Assembly: GCF_014839835.1 (NCBI RefSeq) | Contig: NC_071616.1 | Span: 35,419,307-35,483,306, forward strand | Source: Dryobates pubescens | Taxonomy: Eukaryota > Chordata > Aves > Piciformes > Picidae | Direction of reading: 5' to 3' | Length of the DNA: 64,000 bases | The notes under the pieces: generated by a model | Databases searched by the model: none | Seen by the model: the letters and a program-made list of their open reading frames with translations, nothing else | Told to the model about the DNA's origin: nothing | In this document: in pieces, positions 14,691-28,300 of the stretch | Numbering within the stretch: the stretch's first letter is position 1 | Layout: every line of letters begins with the position of its first letter | Position numbers and translations under genes: made by a program

Positions 14691-17600
14691 AGAAACAGGA
14701 AGGGGCAGGGACAGCAGGCAGGTAATGGTGAGTGCAGCAGGCTGCCACCCAGCCCTGATACTGCCTGATGGGCACTGTTGTGTGACAGAACTAAGGCACA
14801 ATTCTGCCGGCTTCTCTTCAGATGCTAACTGGTTTCTCCCCACACCCTCCTTGTCCGCTGTCCCAGTGGAGAAAGGTAGCTATTACCACATGGTAGCTGC
14901 TCTTTCTGTAAAACTCTGGGAGATCTGCTCTGTGTGGGCATTGGCTGGACCTTCATGTCATAGCTGAAAAATGCCCAGAGGCCAGGTTCAGGTGGTCTTG
15001 ATTTTGATCTGTTGTGCTGGTACAAAACAAAATGAAAATATTCTTGATCTGTTACTATTTTGTGAATACCTTTTCTGACTCTCCTGTTGCATCTACATCA
15101 CTAGAGGGCAGCTGTCGGCTGCAGTGAGACAAAAGCACAGCACTTAGCCACCGATAGCCTCATCACCTGCCACCAGTACAAGTCCACCAGCAGCCAGTGC
15201 TTCCTTCGCTTCTGTGGGTGGTGGTGCATCTGGCCAGTGGCAAGGCCAGGCCAGAACAGGCAGGCCCCAAATGGCAGTCACAGTGTGTAGTTGAACGGGA
15301 TGGGGGGAGGGTGCACTTCTAGGAGCCCATAAGGTTTTCCTACAGATTAAGAATTGGGTGTTATACCTGTTGATTGTAGGAATATGTGTGATGATTAAAA
15401 CTTGTGTGACCACCAGAAGTTTTTCCTACAATCCAGATGTGAAGCAGAAGAAATTGCGTACTGCTGTGCTGAATAAATGCAGAAAGGTTGGTGTACAACT
15501 ATTAAACGTACAGGAAATGTTTCTTAGTAGCCTGGTGGTTCACTGGTATTGCTGCCAGATGGGTTAATACCATGTGTGGCAAAGAAAAGGCTCCCAAGAG
15601 AAAGTGTAGCTTATCAGCTGCCATTGCTGTTGCAAAGGTATTGTCAGGAAAGAACACCTGTGCTCATAAACTCGAAAGGTGTGGGATTTAACCAACCCTT
15701 TCTGTGAACCAGAATCACCAAGGCCATTGCTAACCCTGACCACATGAAAAAGGATGGAGTTCCATGGCATGTGCTGGTGGCTAGCAGTGGTATTAGTGAT
15801 CATCATCTGCTGAAGTACTAGCAGAATTGAGCAGGGATTAAGTTAATCCTTCAGAGATGAATTTTAAATTGCATTTTGTCTATAACTGTTGTTTATTTTA
15901 ATACTTTTAACTTGAAATCATTCCCTTTTCTAGGAATACTGCTGTATTTATATTTTGATACCTCTTTGCAGAGAAAGAATATGGCTGTTTGCATGGGGAT
16001 TCCAGCAGAGTTCTGAGTTTTGTTTTTAAATCCTCTAGGTAAAGCACCTCTGCTTGATCCATTCCCTCTATTGAGAGGAAATGATGGACAAAATGATTTT
16101 GGAGTAGTTAAAGCCAAAGATTTCACTCTTGTAGGAGGGCTATGTATTTCATATTTAAGGCTATAGTGTAATGCTCTGCACTCTGCCCCATATTCAAGCT
16201 CTTCTGCTTACTTACTTGCTGCCCCAGAGAGCTTAGTAGGTCAGGACTGTGTGAGAGAGAGCTGTCAGTCCACTGAAGAGCAGGCCAAGACAGGGGAGCA
16301 GGAGGAGTAGAAATGCAAAACCCACTGGTTGGAGCACAGTGCGAGCAGGCAGGGTGCAGAGCTGGTCAGGGTAAAAAGCAAGAGTTGTTGCTGCTTTGGG
16401 CCCTGAGACTGGGAGAAAAACAAATGCCTTTTGTAAAAGAGAGTGAGAGTTGCACATGTGGGCAGGGGGAACTGCAAAGCTGCCTTATTTAAGCAGGGGC
16501 AACCACAGGACAGCCTTGCAGGGAGACAGAACAGCAGGGCTTGCTACCTGTCAGAGTAAGATGCTCTTTCATTTAGCAGCTTGGGGAGGATTGTTCCTTC
16601 CTTTAGCTTCTCTTGGGGGAGATGAAGGACCATCCTGTGGCCTTCATACAAGCACTTGAATCAGGCCTGATCAACTTGGGTAAGGCACTCTCCTTTTTCA
16701 TCCTTTTTCTGTCAAGTTCCTACACACTGGGTAGAAGAAAATAAAAAGGACTTTTCAGTCTCACCACAATGTCAGCACTGTCCCACTGAATGACTTTGGT
16801 CCATTGCCTTGAGACCCACAGAACTCTGTATGCACTTGCTGGTTAGTGTGTGATGCACTGTCTTGTCACTCACTCTACTTTGTCATTAGGACTTGCTTAA
16901 GATGAAGGAAAGCCTGACCTGTACATAACAACAGACACTCTAGAGTTACTGATCCTCAGTTGCATGGTTTATTGCAAGCTAGTAGGTTATCTCCACTAAA
17001 AACTATTTCCCTTACAGATTGGCCTCCCTGATGCTAAGTCATGGCTACTTCCCTCTTCTGTCTGTGTATTGCTTATATTAAGGTTCAAGATGAGTTTTGT
17101 CATGTTGTAAGAAATTAGTAAGCCTTGCCTCACAACCAGCTTTGATCATTCACTGACACACAAATAGCATGTGCCAGTTTTCAAGCCATTAGTGGTTTTA
17201 GTTAAGTTGCACTATAGGTGGTATCGTGTTGCTCACTTCTACCTTTCTGAAGTGTGGATCAACCTTTAGTAAGGCTCAGGTCACTTATTTGGCACCATGC
17301 CTGTCTCTTCATCTTACTGACTTAGGCCCAACAACAGCACCAAATATGGTGTCATCCCAGTCAGCATCCACCTGGTCTGCAAATGCTGTGTGCCCACAGA
17401 TGGGCCTGCTGCAGTGGAACTGAAAGCGTTCAATGTATGTTACGTCACTGCTTAACTTTTCCAGAAGTGTCTGTTATCTCTTATAAACACAGAGTATTTA
17501 ATCTGTAGGAAACACAGTAGCTTCACAGTTGTACAGGATTATTCCTCTTTAATTTTCCCCCTCTGTTTTCCTTTAATTTCCACATTACACAAGTATGTTG

Positions 17601-20432
17601 CTTCTGGGCTACTCAACATTCATTAATCCAAGTGACAGCTTCCCTTTGGATGGATATGTAGTCTTCAGTAATTTTCTGATAAAGCTTGGCTACATGACTA
17701 GTGATTAACAGCAGCCATTCCCATTTAAAGTGGAGCCTGTAGTTGGTTCAGAAAAGTAATTTATTTCTCATGCATCCTTTTTTCAGTTTGGTGTATCTCC
17801 CAGATTTGCATTCAGTCCTCCTATCTGGCTGAGGCAGTGATGGAACTTTTTATTATTGTAATTGCAGACCTCTGGAACTAAGCCTTGAGTTTAGAAAGCA
17901 AGATGAATTTAGAAGGCAGTTGCACTCCAGAGAGGGAAATTAATCCTTGAGAAAGGAAAATTCTTTCTTTGTTGCTGTAGAAGGAAGATTTTGGGTAAGT
18001 GTGTGTTTTCTCCTGTAAACTGTCTTAAGAATTCAAGAAGCTAAATCAAGAAAGAGGCTTCTTTTGCATTTTGGGTTTGCTTTTGTAAAAGCACAACATT
18101 GTTTTCCATTTTCTTCTTAATATACTTCAGATCTAGGAATAAAACATGTTCAGTCAGAGATACAAGACAATACTGTAGTGCAGGATGTGTATGAAACTTA
18201 GCTTGTGTAATTGCTTACAGTAATAAGCAGCAATGTTTTGGGCATTTCTTCTGTCTCAAAGAAGGTCATAAGCTCTCCATTGTTTTCTCTTTTTCTCTCC
18301 AGGTGTAATGTAGTAGCAGGAGTTTAAAATGTATTTTACTGAGGACAGAGAGTTAAAATTGCTTCAGTTAGGGACTACTTGGACTGATCCAGTTTACTCT
18401 CAAACTCTTTGGAAGCCTGCATTATGGCTTCTTGTGAAAGGTTACCGGTGTCAGACATTGGCTGATTGCAAATTAATGATCGGGACCCATTTAATAGTGG
18501 CAGATGATTGTTAGTAGTGAGCTGTTTAAATGAGCAGGTAACGTGAAAATGCATAAGAGAAAGAGTGAGTTTAGTTGTTGGCTGGGTGCTAGGAAAAGAG
18601 TTGAGTTACCACACAACTGAGTCTAAAAGACAGCCACACACCTTTCATTTTGGCTTTACCCTGCATGCTTGTCTACTGTAGCTGTGCACACATGTAATCT
18701 TCATCCATGGTTGCCAGTGGGTCAGTTATTGTGGTGCTGGACCTTGTGAGGTGGGGTAGGGATCATATGTCTATTTGCTGAAAGACTTGTTCATCCTTGT
18801 GGAGAATCAGAGTAGAGATCCTTAAATGAGTTCACTCCTATCCCTGCTACTTACACACTTCTTTTTTGTCTCACTACCCCTACTAAAGCCACTGTACAGA
18901 GGATTTATTACAAGGTGCCATAGGAACAAGGAGTGCAAAATAAAAGCCATAGATGTCATTAATCCAAGAGTCTTCTTGTTTCTCTGCCCATGAGTCAGAC
19001 AAGGAGAGCCCCTATGGGCTGTTTCTGCAAATTTAAGCTGTTAATCAGAGACTGTCTTGTTGCTGTAAAATTAGTTTGAGTTTCCTGGTGCCATAAGATC
19101 CATGCCTTGTGAAAATCACACATTGCTGTCAGATATTGAGGAACACCATTGAGGACTAATCCTTTTGAGATACTGGTGATAAACCTGAGGACCAGAGGAA
19201 CACTAGACAGACATAGAAAAGCATCCCTTGTGTCCATTCATCATTTTCTCCAGAAAAAGTGTCTGAATCCAGTGTTGTGAGTGGTGTGTGCTTGTATATA
19301 TTGAGGTTGGATAAGAGACCAAAGCAACAAAAGGGTTTTTTTCTATCTACAGGAATGAAAGAAAAGACTGTTTCTCCTTTTCTCATAATTAGGGAAGTGC
19401 TGGATCTGATAGTGTCATGTAGATGCAGCAGAACATCTCAATGAAAAACTGGGAACTGATCATGTTCAACACATTGGTTAATTAAGACTGTGAAAGAAGC
19501 CAGTTTAGCAGGTGTCAAAGTGCTGCATCATTAATCCAAATAAGTTATCTGAAGCAGTAAATACCAACTAAAAGTTTTAGAAGGTACATAAAACTGCAGA
19601 GTTCAAATACATCTTGCTAGGAGGGGAATTTTCTCTGGGGTTATTCCATGTTTGCCTCCAAAGAATTTCTGGCAACTTAATCACTGGTGCTGAAGACATA
19701 CAAGGTTGAGTGGATGGTGGGTCTAACTCCCCTTGGCTTTTCTGTGTTCCACTCTGCTTTTACATTGTTGCTTTCTCAGAAGCTCTGTCCCAAGAAATGT
19801 ACCCTTTATCAGGTAGGGAGAGGGGAAGAATTTTGTAATCTCTCAGTGAGAGTTACCTGGTATAAGCCCATCTGGACTGGTGAGTCGGGTCCCATGGGCA
19901 AAAAGCTGGATGCTAGCCATTAAGCTCAGAGCCATGGAGGCTTTGCTGAGTAATGAACTTGAAGGTTAGGAACTGCATTTGAAAATTAGAAATAATTGGA
20001 GATGGTCTCCCTGCAACCTCCAGGATGCTCAGAGGGAAACAGTCTTTTCTCAACTCACTGCTCCAGGCTGCTACCATAGTCTTTTAATGGGGAGCACCTT
20101 GTAGCTGGTCATACCTTTTACAGACCTATATCCTTGTGAACTGTGAGGGTTGTCTGTCAGTCCTTAACTACGTGATGTGAATATCTTTGATGTCCTGCGG
20201 TTTCAAAATTGAGTTCTCAGTGCCAACTGTTTGCTGTTCATGTCCTCTGAAGATACAAGTTCTAAATGGAGGAGAGGGTATTTCAACAAAATGTGGCACT
20301 GAACCACTTGCTGAAGGGCACATAAGATGACTATAGCAAGATTGCATTGCTTCTGTGCTTGGTTTGTGTTACTTGTATTTGTGTTATGGCTGATTTATAA
20401 CAGTATATTGGAACTTACTCTCTTTAAATAAA
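14691..20432 (+). other. TMED8: Possible long TMED8 3' UTR
   Basis: This is 5.7 kb with no exon of a known gene and no CR1 copy. AATAAA hexamers lie at 15472-15477, 18939-18944 and 20427-20432; the last is followed by a T-rich stretch. The low repeat content is consistent with transcribed 3' UTR, and I recall the human TMED8 message having a long 3' UTR. The actual end cannot be decided from sequence. A short lysine-rich open frame at 15358-15567 is unexplained. Confidence 0.4.
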
Positions 20433-21830
20433 CTTTTCACTATGCAACCAGAACCTTTGTTTTCTGCTTAAAGTGAGTGCCTTGATATGAAAAACTGAAC
20501 TACACACTCCCCAAGAAGACAATTATAATTAGGTCTGTGAGCAAAGAAGAGGCAAACATGTAACACACTGTGCATTCTGGTTGCAGATGGATTGGGAAAT
20601 ACTCTGATGTCAGCTGTAGATGATGGTTCCAGCCAGGAGGCTTTGTCTGTTAAACTGACTTGCTGGGATATTTCTTTTTCATTCTTTACATTTTCTGCAG
20701 TGCTTGAAATTGTACTGAATAGCTGAAGAAGTTGAGAGGAGCAAGCAAGTAGCCAAGCTCATATCAGGGACATGTGCTTCATATTAATACTTTTCACGTT
20801 CCTTTGCAGAGATGCCCTATAGCTATTCCATTACATCATCTTTCAATTTGAAGGATTAAAAGCATGTCTTCAAGTGACCAGGTACTCATTAAATTACCCT
20901 TCATAGCTCCTGAGAGCTGCCTACCCATCAACTTTATCTTACTATGAAGACTGTATTTATGTGGCCTGGAGAAAGCACCTGCTGCTCAGAAAGAGGAATG
21001 ATACTGCAGCCTGAGCCATCCTTCCTCGCTTGTGAAACTGTAGGGCCACTGCTGCAGAAGTTCAGTGGTGTCTGTTTCTAATCTGCTGTTCTGTGGAGCA
21101 CTTTTATAAAATAATTGATGGGCAGGAGTAATGAAGCAAGGTGATTGAAAGGATAGATGACTGTCAAGTGAAAGGCATTTCAGCTTTTTAAGCCCACTGA
21201 AAAGAAACTGCTCTACAGCAATTTAATTACTGTGCACTCACTATGAATTCCTGCCCTTGTGGTTGGCTCAGATACAGGGTCAGGAGGAAAACTAAATAAC
21301 TCAATGGAGATGCAGAGAAGCAATGGGAAATTTACTTAACAGTAGCTCTTTCCCACCCTTTCTGCGATTGTTGTGGCTGAGCTGCAGCAGAAATGCTCTG
21401 ATCATGAGCTGCTCAGCAAATGTCTTGCAGTAGGCTTTGTTTGCCCTGGCTGGGAAGTGATTCTCCCCTGCTTCAGCTACACGGAGAGAATATAATTTTG
21501 CTGCTGAAGCCCCGTCGTTGCTTTTAGAGGTGTTAGATTGTCAACATCAGTTCTGAATTTAGCAGAATGATTCCTTGTAACACGGGTGGTATTGGAGACA
21601 CAGCAGAATCCTGTGGGAACATATTACACAGATTTCCTGCCTTCTTTTGCTGCTAGCCCTGACTGCAGAGTAAGGGGAAAAAGTTTCACACCTGCTGGAT
21701 TTTATGAGAGCTACGGGAAATGTGTACCGATGCCAGCACTGAGGAATCGGCAGACAAGCTCCCTCTTTCCCCGCAAAGGAAGGTGTGGTTTGGGTTCTAG
21801 CTTGCCCCGGCATGAGTGGGCCGGAGCTGC
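20433..21830. other. Intergenic stretch before the kelch gene
   Basis: I see no supported exon, RNA gene or dispersed repeat. GC and CpG content rise steeply after about 21.8 kb into the kelch gene's promoter island. Confidence 0.4.
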
Positions 21831-22300
21831 TGCCCGTGCTCTCCTCACTTTCTGCCTGCTCCCGGGGCTAAACCCCGGGGGCGAGCGCGGCGGCTCCGGG
21901 CTCTTCTAAAGCCGACTAAGGCGGTGCGGACGGGGCGCGCCCCTGCGGCTGCTGGCTCAGAGAAGCCGAGGGGCGGTGGCCGGCGGGCGGTGGCCGGGGG
22001 GCGGTGGCCGGCGCCGCGGGGCTTTTATGGCGGCGGCTCGCAGGCGGTGCACTCGTTTGCTGCCATGTTGCCCGTCTGCCGTCGGGCCCAGCCGAGGCCA
22101 TGGGGCAGCGCTCTGGAGAGCGGCCTCACCTTCTATGTGCTGTGGGGGCTGCTGGAGCCGCCGCGGCGGCTCGGCAGGTGCGGAATGGCCCAGCCAGGGG
22201 TAGTCTCGTCGCAGCAGCGCTTGCTCGGGGGCTGCAAGGGATCTGTGAGATCGGATCCGGCCCGTCTGTGTTCCGGGGTGGGCTCCCCGGGGGGCCGAGG
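21831..22300 (+). promoter_or_regulatory. CpG island at the 5' end of the kelch gene
   Basis: A dense GC and CpG region surrounds the first coding exon. It includes a short GC-rich tandem repeat (21970-22012) with three copies of GGGCGGTGGCCGG. No other gene starts here on the minus strand that I can recognise. Confidence 0.65.
21970..22012. repeat. GC-rich short tandem repeat
   Basis: Three near-identical copies of a 14-15-base unit (GGGCGGTGGCCGG) lie upstream of the kelch gene's first coding exon. The G-runs on this strand could form a quadruplex; that is inference only. Confidence 0.7.
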
Positions 22301-25300
22301 CATGCCACGCCTTGCCTCTCATGTGTGTGGAGGTACCGCAGCTCATGGCAGCCCTCCCTTGTTAGGCTGCCGCTTGCTTCTCGCTGCATCGCTGCGCAGT
22401 GTCAGCTGTAAATCACACAACCCTTTTCCTTTTGCCCTTCCGTGGCATAAATGTATTTTCAAACCTTTCCGTATGTTTTTTTTTTTTGGACCTTCCACGT
22501 TACTGCTTGGTGGTTATCTCTGTTTTCTCTGTTGTGTTTTGTTTTTTTCCCCACTTCCCTCGCAGCCAGTTCAGCAAGATGGTTTTCCAGGCTTGGCTGC
22601 CCCTGCCATTGCCAAAGCAGCTGGTGGTGTTTGCGCTGGGAGACTGGAGCTGTTACTCTGCGGACACAAGCGTTGTGGTGGACGTGCTGGTGACCCCAGG
22701 CATTGCACCGCAGCAGGTTGGAACGCTGGAGCCTGCCTGCAGGTCCGACAGGAACTGGTGGTCTCAGGGTGTATTGGTATAGCTGTCTGCTGTGCGGTGC
22801 TGCCAGGCGTGCCAGACCTCCACCATGGTGTTTCTTTTTAGTAATGCTTTTGGCAGCTTCCTTGTGGCTGCTTTCAGGGATGGATGTGTTTGTGGGTTGG
22901 TTTTTTTTGGTTTGGGGTCATTACCAGCTAGTGTGGGAGCAGGAGTTTTTCCATGGTCAGTGTCTCTTGTTGGCTGAAAACCCCTGGTCCCCTGTGCAGG
23001 TCTCTGGTGTGGGAAGGTGACTGGAGGAGAGATATTTTCATGGCCTCATTGAAAGAGATGGATGAAGGCAACTATGTGAAGCTTATCCTGACTGTCAATG
23101 GGCAGGTAAAAGAACTGAAGTCCTCCCCTCTTCTTGTTTTGGGTCCCAAAACATTGCCACTGCTGAGCTACAGAACTTCTTCTCCCATCTTCTCCTTCTC
23201 TTTGCTACCCAAGGCAGAACTGCCTCATGCACATCTGCTGAGCCTAAACCCTCTTGTGATGCTCCAGGCCCATTGCCTAAACATAGCTTTGAAAAATGCC
23301 TTGTGTGTTGCAGGAGATGAGTAGCAGAAAGCAGTTCACTGGGTCTGTGGTACTTACACAGTTGTTTCACCTTGCAGTGAAACTCTTGGATTTAGCATCC
23401 CTAGTGCCTGGCTTTGCTTTTCTTTGTTTATTCTGTTGGTGAAGATGAAAGCTGGGCTATTCCCTTGCAGGGAATTTATCACTTGCAAGACATCTTTTGG
23501 CTCACCCCTTGGGGGTGGAGCCCAGCACACCCGGCATGTCCTTTTATTCTCATTGTCGCTGTTGCAGCTGCTCCGAGGTCTCTCCAGCAGTACCCCAGCC
23601 CGCACTTTCCTTGTGCCAGAAACCACCCAGTCACCAGTGCTCCCAGCAGGTGATATGCCCCATGGCCAGGACATGGAGGAACCTACTACAGTATGTCTGT
23701 ACTTTGGAGATTTCCTCTTGTTTTTCCATCTCTTAAGTATCTTCTCCCTCACTTATAGCTGTTGAGTTGATATCTAGCAGAAACATTTGCTGCTGCTGTC
23801 TTTGAGGCAGCCTGGCAAGGCAACTTTTGGAGCTGAGGATTCACTTGTGAAAGTGGTACTCTTAATTGAAAAGCCTTTGGAAGGAATAAATTTAACAGCC
23901 CTTGGTGGTATGTTTGATTAGGCTGCTCCTAGCACAGATGGTCTTTCTGCCTTTCTAATTGCTTTGTGCTAGCTGTGCCCATTGCAGCCAGCAGTCTGAA
24001 AGCAGGCTGTTGGGCATGTAGTAACATGTAGTAGCATTGCTCAGGGTGTATTTGGCAGCTGATTACTGTTGGCATGCTAGTCCTTATGACCAAAAGGGAA
24101 GGAAGATGAGCCTGAAAATAGTCGCCACATGAAACTGATGTCTGACCCAGTAGTAACAGTGACCTCAGGTCTTTTTCTTCAGGGCTGCTTTGACTGAGGC
24201 TCTTGTCACAGGTTAAGGGTCAGAGCTCAGAGGTGACTGCTAGAGCATTCAGGCCTGCGAGGAAGGACATCCATCCACCACTGAGGACCCTGGCAAACAC
24301 CTGTGCCCTTAAGCCACCATCTGACAAGGTGGAGCCCACTGAGGCCTGCCGGAGGAGTCCTGTCCACCTCAAGAAGCCCAGAAAAAATTTATTTGAACCC
24401 ACAGCATCTGAGAAAGATCTCAGTGAAGAAGGTAACTCTGGCAGCTCCCAAATTTGTTTTACAGATCTTGTCTGAATGCTGCTGGGCAAGAAGCTTCTAG
24501 ACCATTTCTCTGTATACCTCAAAGGCAAGATGGGCTTGTCTATTTAAGCTTGAAAAATACTGAGAACTGTTCTTTAGTCCTGGATAAACTACTTGATGAT
24601 TTTTTTTGTGCCTGTTAGCAAAAGGCCAGAAATAGAACATAGGATACTTTTAGTGTCAACACACTGTATCATAACATAATATGCCTGTCTCTTTGTAAAA
24701 GTGCTTTATAAATGAAGGCAAGTATTGTTAGTCTTGTTTTACAAAACAGTAAGCTGAGGCATAAGAAAGTTACCTAATATGATGTTCTGTAAATTCTCCA
24801 GCCTGTTCTCCTACTCACACTTGGTCCATAGAAGACAATGGATGTTATTATTAAAGTATAGAGAACATGAAAAGGAATTATATGCATAATTAGTGTAGTT
24901 GTGCTCACTTTTCAGTAGTGAGGAGGTAGCTGCCAAGGGCTTTGAACCTTTAGCTTGTGGAGTGTTCATTCCAAGTCAGCTCCAGGGTGTGACCAACTTT
25001 GTGTTAACATTTGACAGTAACTCAGTGGTCTGCATGTAAAAGTGACTTTTTGGGGCTTGACTTGCTCATTACAAAGGCAAATATAACTTCTTCATAAAGT
25101 CACTTTTGCTGTAGGCAATGTGAGAAATGAGCTTCCATCACAGGGGTAAGATGCACTGGTGACAGCATGATGGCAGAGAAAGTGTGCCCTGCTGTTACCT
25201 GTCTTCTGCGTTCCTGTTAAGACTTTCTTCAGGATTCTTGGTCTTGCATCATGTTTGTTGCTTTGAGGTAGCTTTGTTCTAGGCTAAAAAAACAAAAAAA

Positions 25301-28300
25301 GAAGGCTAAAGGGCTTTTAAACCTTAGAGCTTAGCACTTTCCAGGGTATGTCTGCTGGCTGCATTCTTTATGGGGCCATCTCTGTGTTTCCTCTGCAGAT
25401 CTGGCAGTGGAGGAGTTGCAAGGTGAGAATCTGGTTCCTGGGCCCTGGTTTGTCTTTTCAGCCACTCATTGATGCCATTCCCTTTAATGTCACAGGCCTC
25501 TCACACTTCATCCTTTTCATCCTTTATCTCCTCAGTGATTACAAATATCAAGTAGGTTGTGTGTGTATACTGTTCTTCCCCATTAAATTGCCCTCAGTAT
25601 ATGTTCTTCCAGTACTGCCAGGCTCTCCAGTATGTTTCTGTAGCCCCTCTGAATCTCAGGCACACCTCTGGGTGCATAGCTGATTGAGGCAAAGGGTAAG
25701 GTGTGAAATAGACTTTGATTGAAAAGTATTTTTTGGCTTACTCAGCCAACCACAGGGGCCTGGGAGAAGAAAGGAGCAGGGACAGAGCAGTACAAGCAAT
25801 AACTCCAGAAGCAGTTCCAAGCTTCTGATTGCAGTATCTTAGGTACTGGCAAGCTCTTCCTGGGTAGGTCTCTCTTACAAGAAATAACAGGGGGATACCA
25901 CAACTAGGATAGTCTTTCTGGGGATGGGTAATTAATTGGGGGTATCCAACCATGTCTGAAGTGGCAGCCTGTATGCATCCTAAATCCAGCCAGACTCCTT
26001 GCAGACTCCTTCTGCTAGTAGTGTCTCTCGTAGTACAGCAATTATTCTCCTAAGCCAGCAGAAAGCCTTCCTTGGGAAGATGTCTCTTGCCACCCAGAGG
26101 GAAGGATCCTAGGCCCTTTGCCTTCCCACTTCTTCCCTCTGAGCCTTTAGCTGCCTTGTTGTCCCCAGCAGGGAAGGGAGCTGAGGGTGCATTGTCTGAC
26201 TGCTCACAGCCCTGTGCTCTCCCCTCCCCAGGCATTCCCAGCCCACGGTGGTGTCATGCTATGTGCCTCAGTGACCTGGGGACAGCTGTTCTGATCGGTG
26301 GACAAGGTGCCAATCAGCAATCCTGTGAAGATGCGCTCTGGAAGCTGGAAATAGGTGGGAATTTAAGGGTTATCAGAGGCAATAAGGTCAGTAGGACTCT
26401 AGGGTAGCTCATGCACATGGGAAGAAGTACTCAGGTCTCTGTGCACAAGGAGGGGACCAGGGTCACCAGGCTGAGCCGACAGTGTAGGGTGCCATGAGAG
26501 GCTGTTGGGTTGTGTGTGAGGGCCCTGTAGGAGCCAGAGTGTAAGATCTGGAAAGAGTTGTGTGAGTTTTAAGGGGTAAAAGCAACAGTGCAGTTTACAG
26601 TCTGTGTGCTATGACTGGTGGAGAAGGGCGAGATAAAATTCCAGTGCCTCACAGCTTTCTGCCACTCACCAATTCTCTCTTCCATCCTCGTATTCCACAC
26701 CTAGTTAGTGTTTCCCTTCATTCTTCAGAAACATTTCTGTATGAGTCCCCTTTAGGCCTGACTCAAAAAAGAGGAGGAGATGAAGGAAGCAAGGTCTTGA
26801 GTGAAGATTTTGACATATTCTTTAAATATAGAGAAAACAAGAGCATCTTTGAACTCTCACACCATCTGTCTGGTGTTGCTCCAACAGACAGGGATTTCTG
26901 GCTTCCACTGGATTTCCAGCTACAAAACACCACACCATTGTGTTTGTATGGTCACACAGCCACCTATGACCCAGACACCAAGCGTATCTACGTCTTTGGG
27001 GGAGTAAGGGAGGACAAAGACTGCAGCAGCATCTACATTCTGGACACAGTTACCTGGAAATGGCTCCTTGTGGCTGTAAGTACTGCAGCAGATAAAAGCA
27101 CAGGGTCAATGGCAGGTCCTGCCTGAATGTGGCAATCTGTGTGCCCATACCCTTACTCTAGTAGTCTTGGGCCACTGTTGCTGCAGGTTTTCGGAGCTGC
27201 TTAGGTGGGATTGACATGTATAAGAATGCTATGTTGAAGGGCTACAAGCTTAGAAACCAGGGGCTGTGCTTACAGTGAGTGAAGCAAGGTGAAAAGATAG
27301 TTGTTGCAGAGTGCTGTGCCTGACCAAGGTCATGGGTAGGAGGGCTCTGCAAGTGACAGAGGGAAATAGCCTCTCATTTGGTATGGTGCTGTTGAGAGTT
27401 GCACTGGCAAAGAGCTGGTCTTCTCAAATCATGGACTGCTGGGAGCATGGCAGATCTCTAAGCTCTGCAGTTGCCTGTCGTGTCCGTACAGAGGGCTTTC
27501 TGAGCTGTCACAAGATTGCTTCTACAGAATAAGCCTGGATGACATTTGTCTGTTTCCTGAGGAAGCTAGGTTAGGAGATTGACCACCTCCTCTCATCAGC
27601 GCATTCTGGTGGTGCAGAGGATGCACTGTCTGCCTGTATGGCAAATCTCTGGCTAGGGAGCAAATAAAGTGAAAATGAATGCTTGTTGGTCTCCCTGCAT
27701 GATGTGGGCCCCTTTCCTACAGGTCATGCAGCAAACAATGCACTTCTCATGACAAAAGTGTGCTGAACTTTTTCCAGGCTAAAGGGAGGGTGCCATTGCT
27801 CACCTACCACAGTGCAACCATCTACCACAAGGAGCTCTTTGTTTTTGGAGGGACTTTGCCCAGGAAGGCACCAGTTGGACCCTGCAGCAACATGCTCTAT
27901 GTCTTCAATCCAGAGCATGAAATTTGGTACCAGCCCATCTCAGAAGGGGAGAAACCTCTCCCTAGGCTTGGGTGAGAGTGCTCTTATTCTAGCCCTCCAA
28001 AACAGAGCAGTAAAACTCTGCTCACCTTCCCTCCCACCCCAGTAAAATTTCCTAAATATTGGGTGATAGTTCCCCAACATTTGCTCCTTAAGACAGGGCT
28101 ATGGTTTGAGCAATGTGACTCCCAGTACTTCCTGTCATGAATCCTGATGGGATTTTCTCTTTGGGTAGCAGTGGCTGAAGGCAGAGGCAGCTGCAGACTG
28201 AAGCTATGGCAACCCAAGGCTGAAATGTCAGTTTTGGGAACCTGATGGAGATACAGAATTACAGAATATAGCTGGTTGGATGATCTTTGAGGTTTCTTGC

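Noticed and set aside
17226-17423. 65-codon open frame after TMED8
   Set aside because: No similarity I recognise and no splice context; treated as chance.
22566-22712. Shorter kelch exon 2 ending at the CAG|GTTGGA donor
   Set aside because: It would end in phase 0, and all frames of exon 3 except the one needing phase 2 hit a stop. The donor at 22743 gives the right phase.
21816-22841. 341-codon open frame on the plus strand
   Set aside because: It spans the CpG island and reads through the splice donor at 22178 and into exon 2 in the wrong frame. Length comes from GC-rich sequence with few stops; only 22065-22177 is used as exon.
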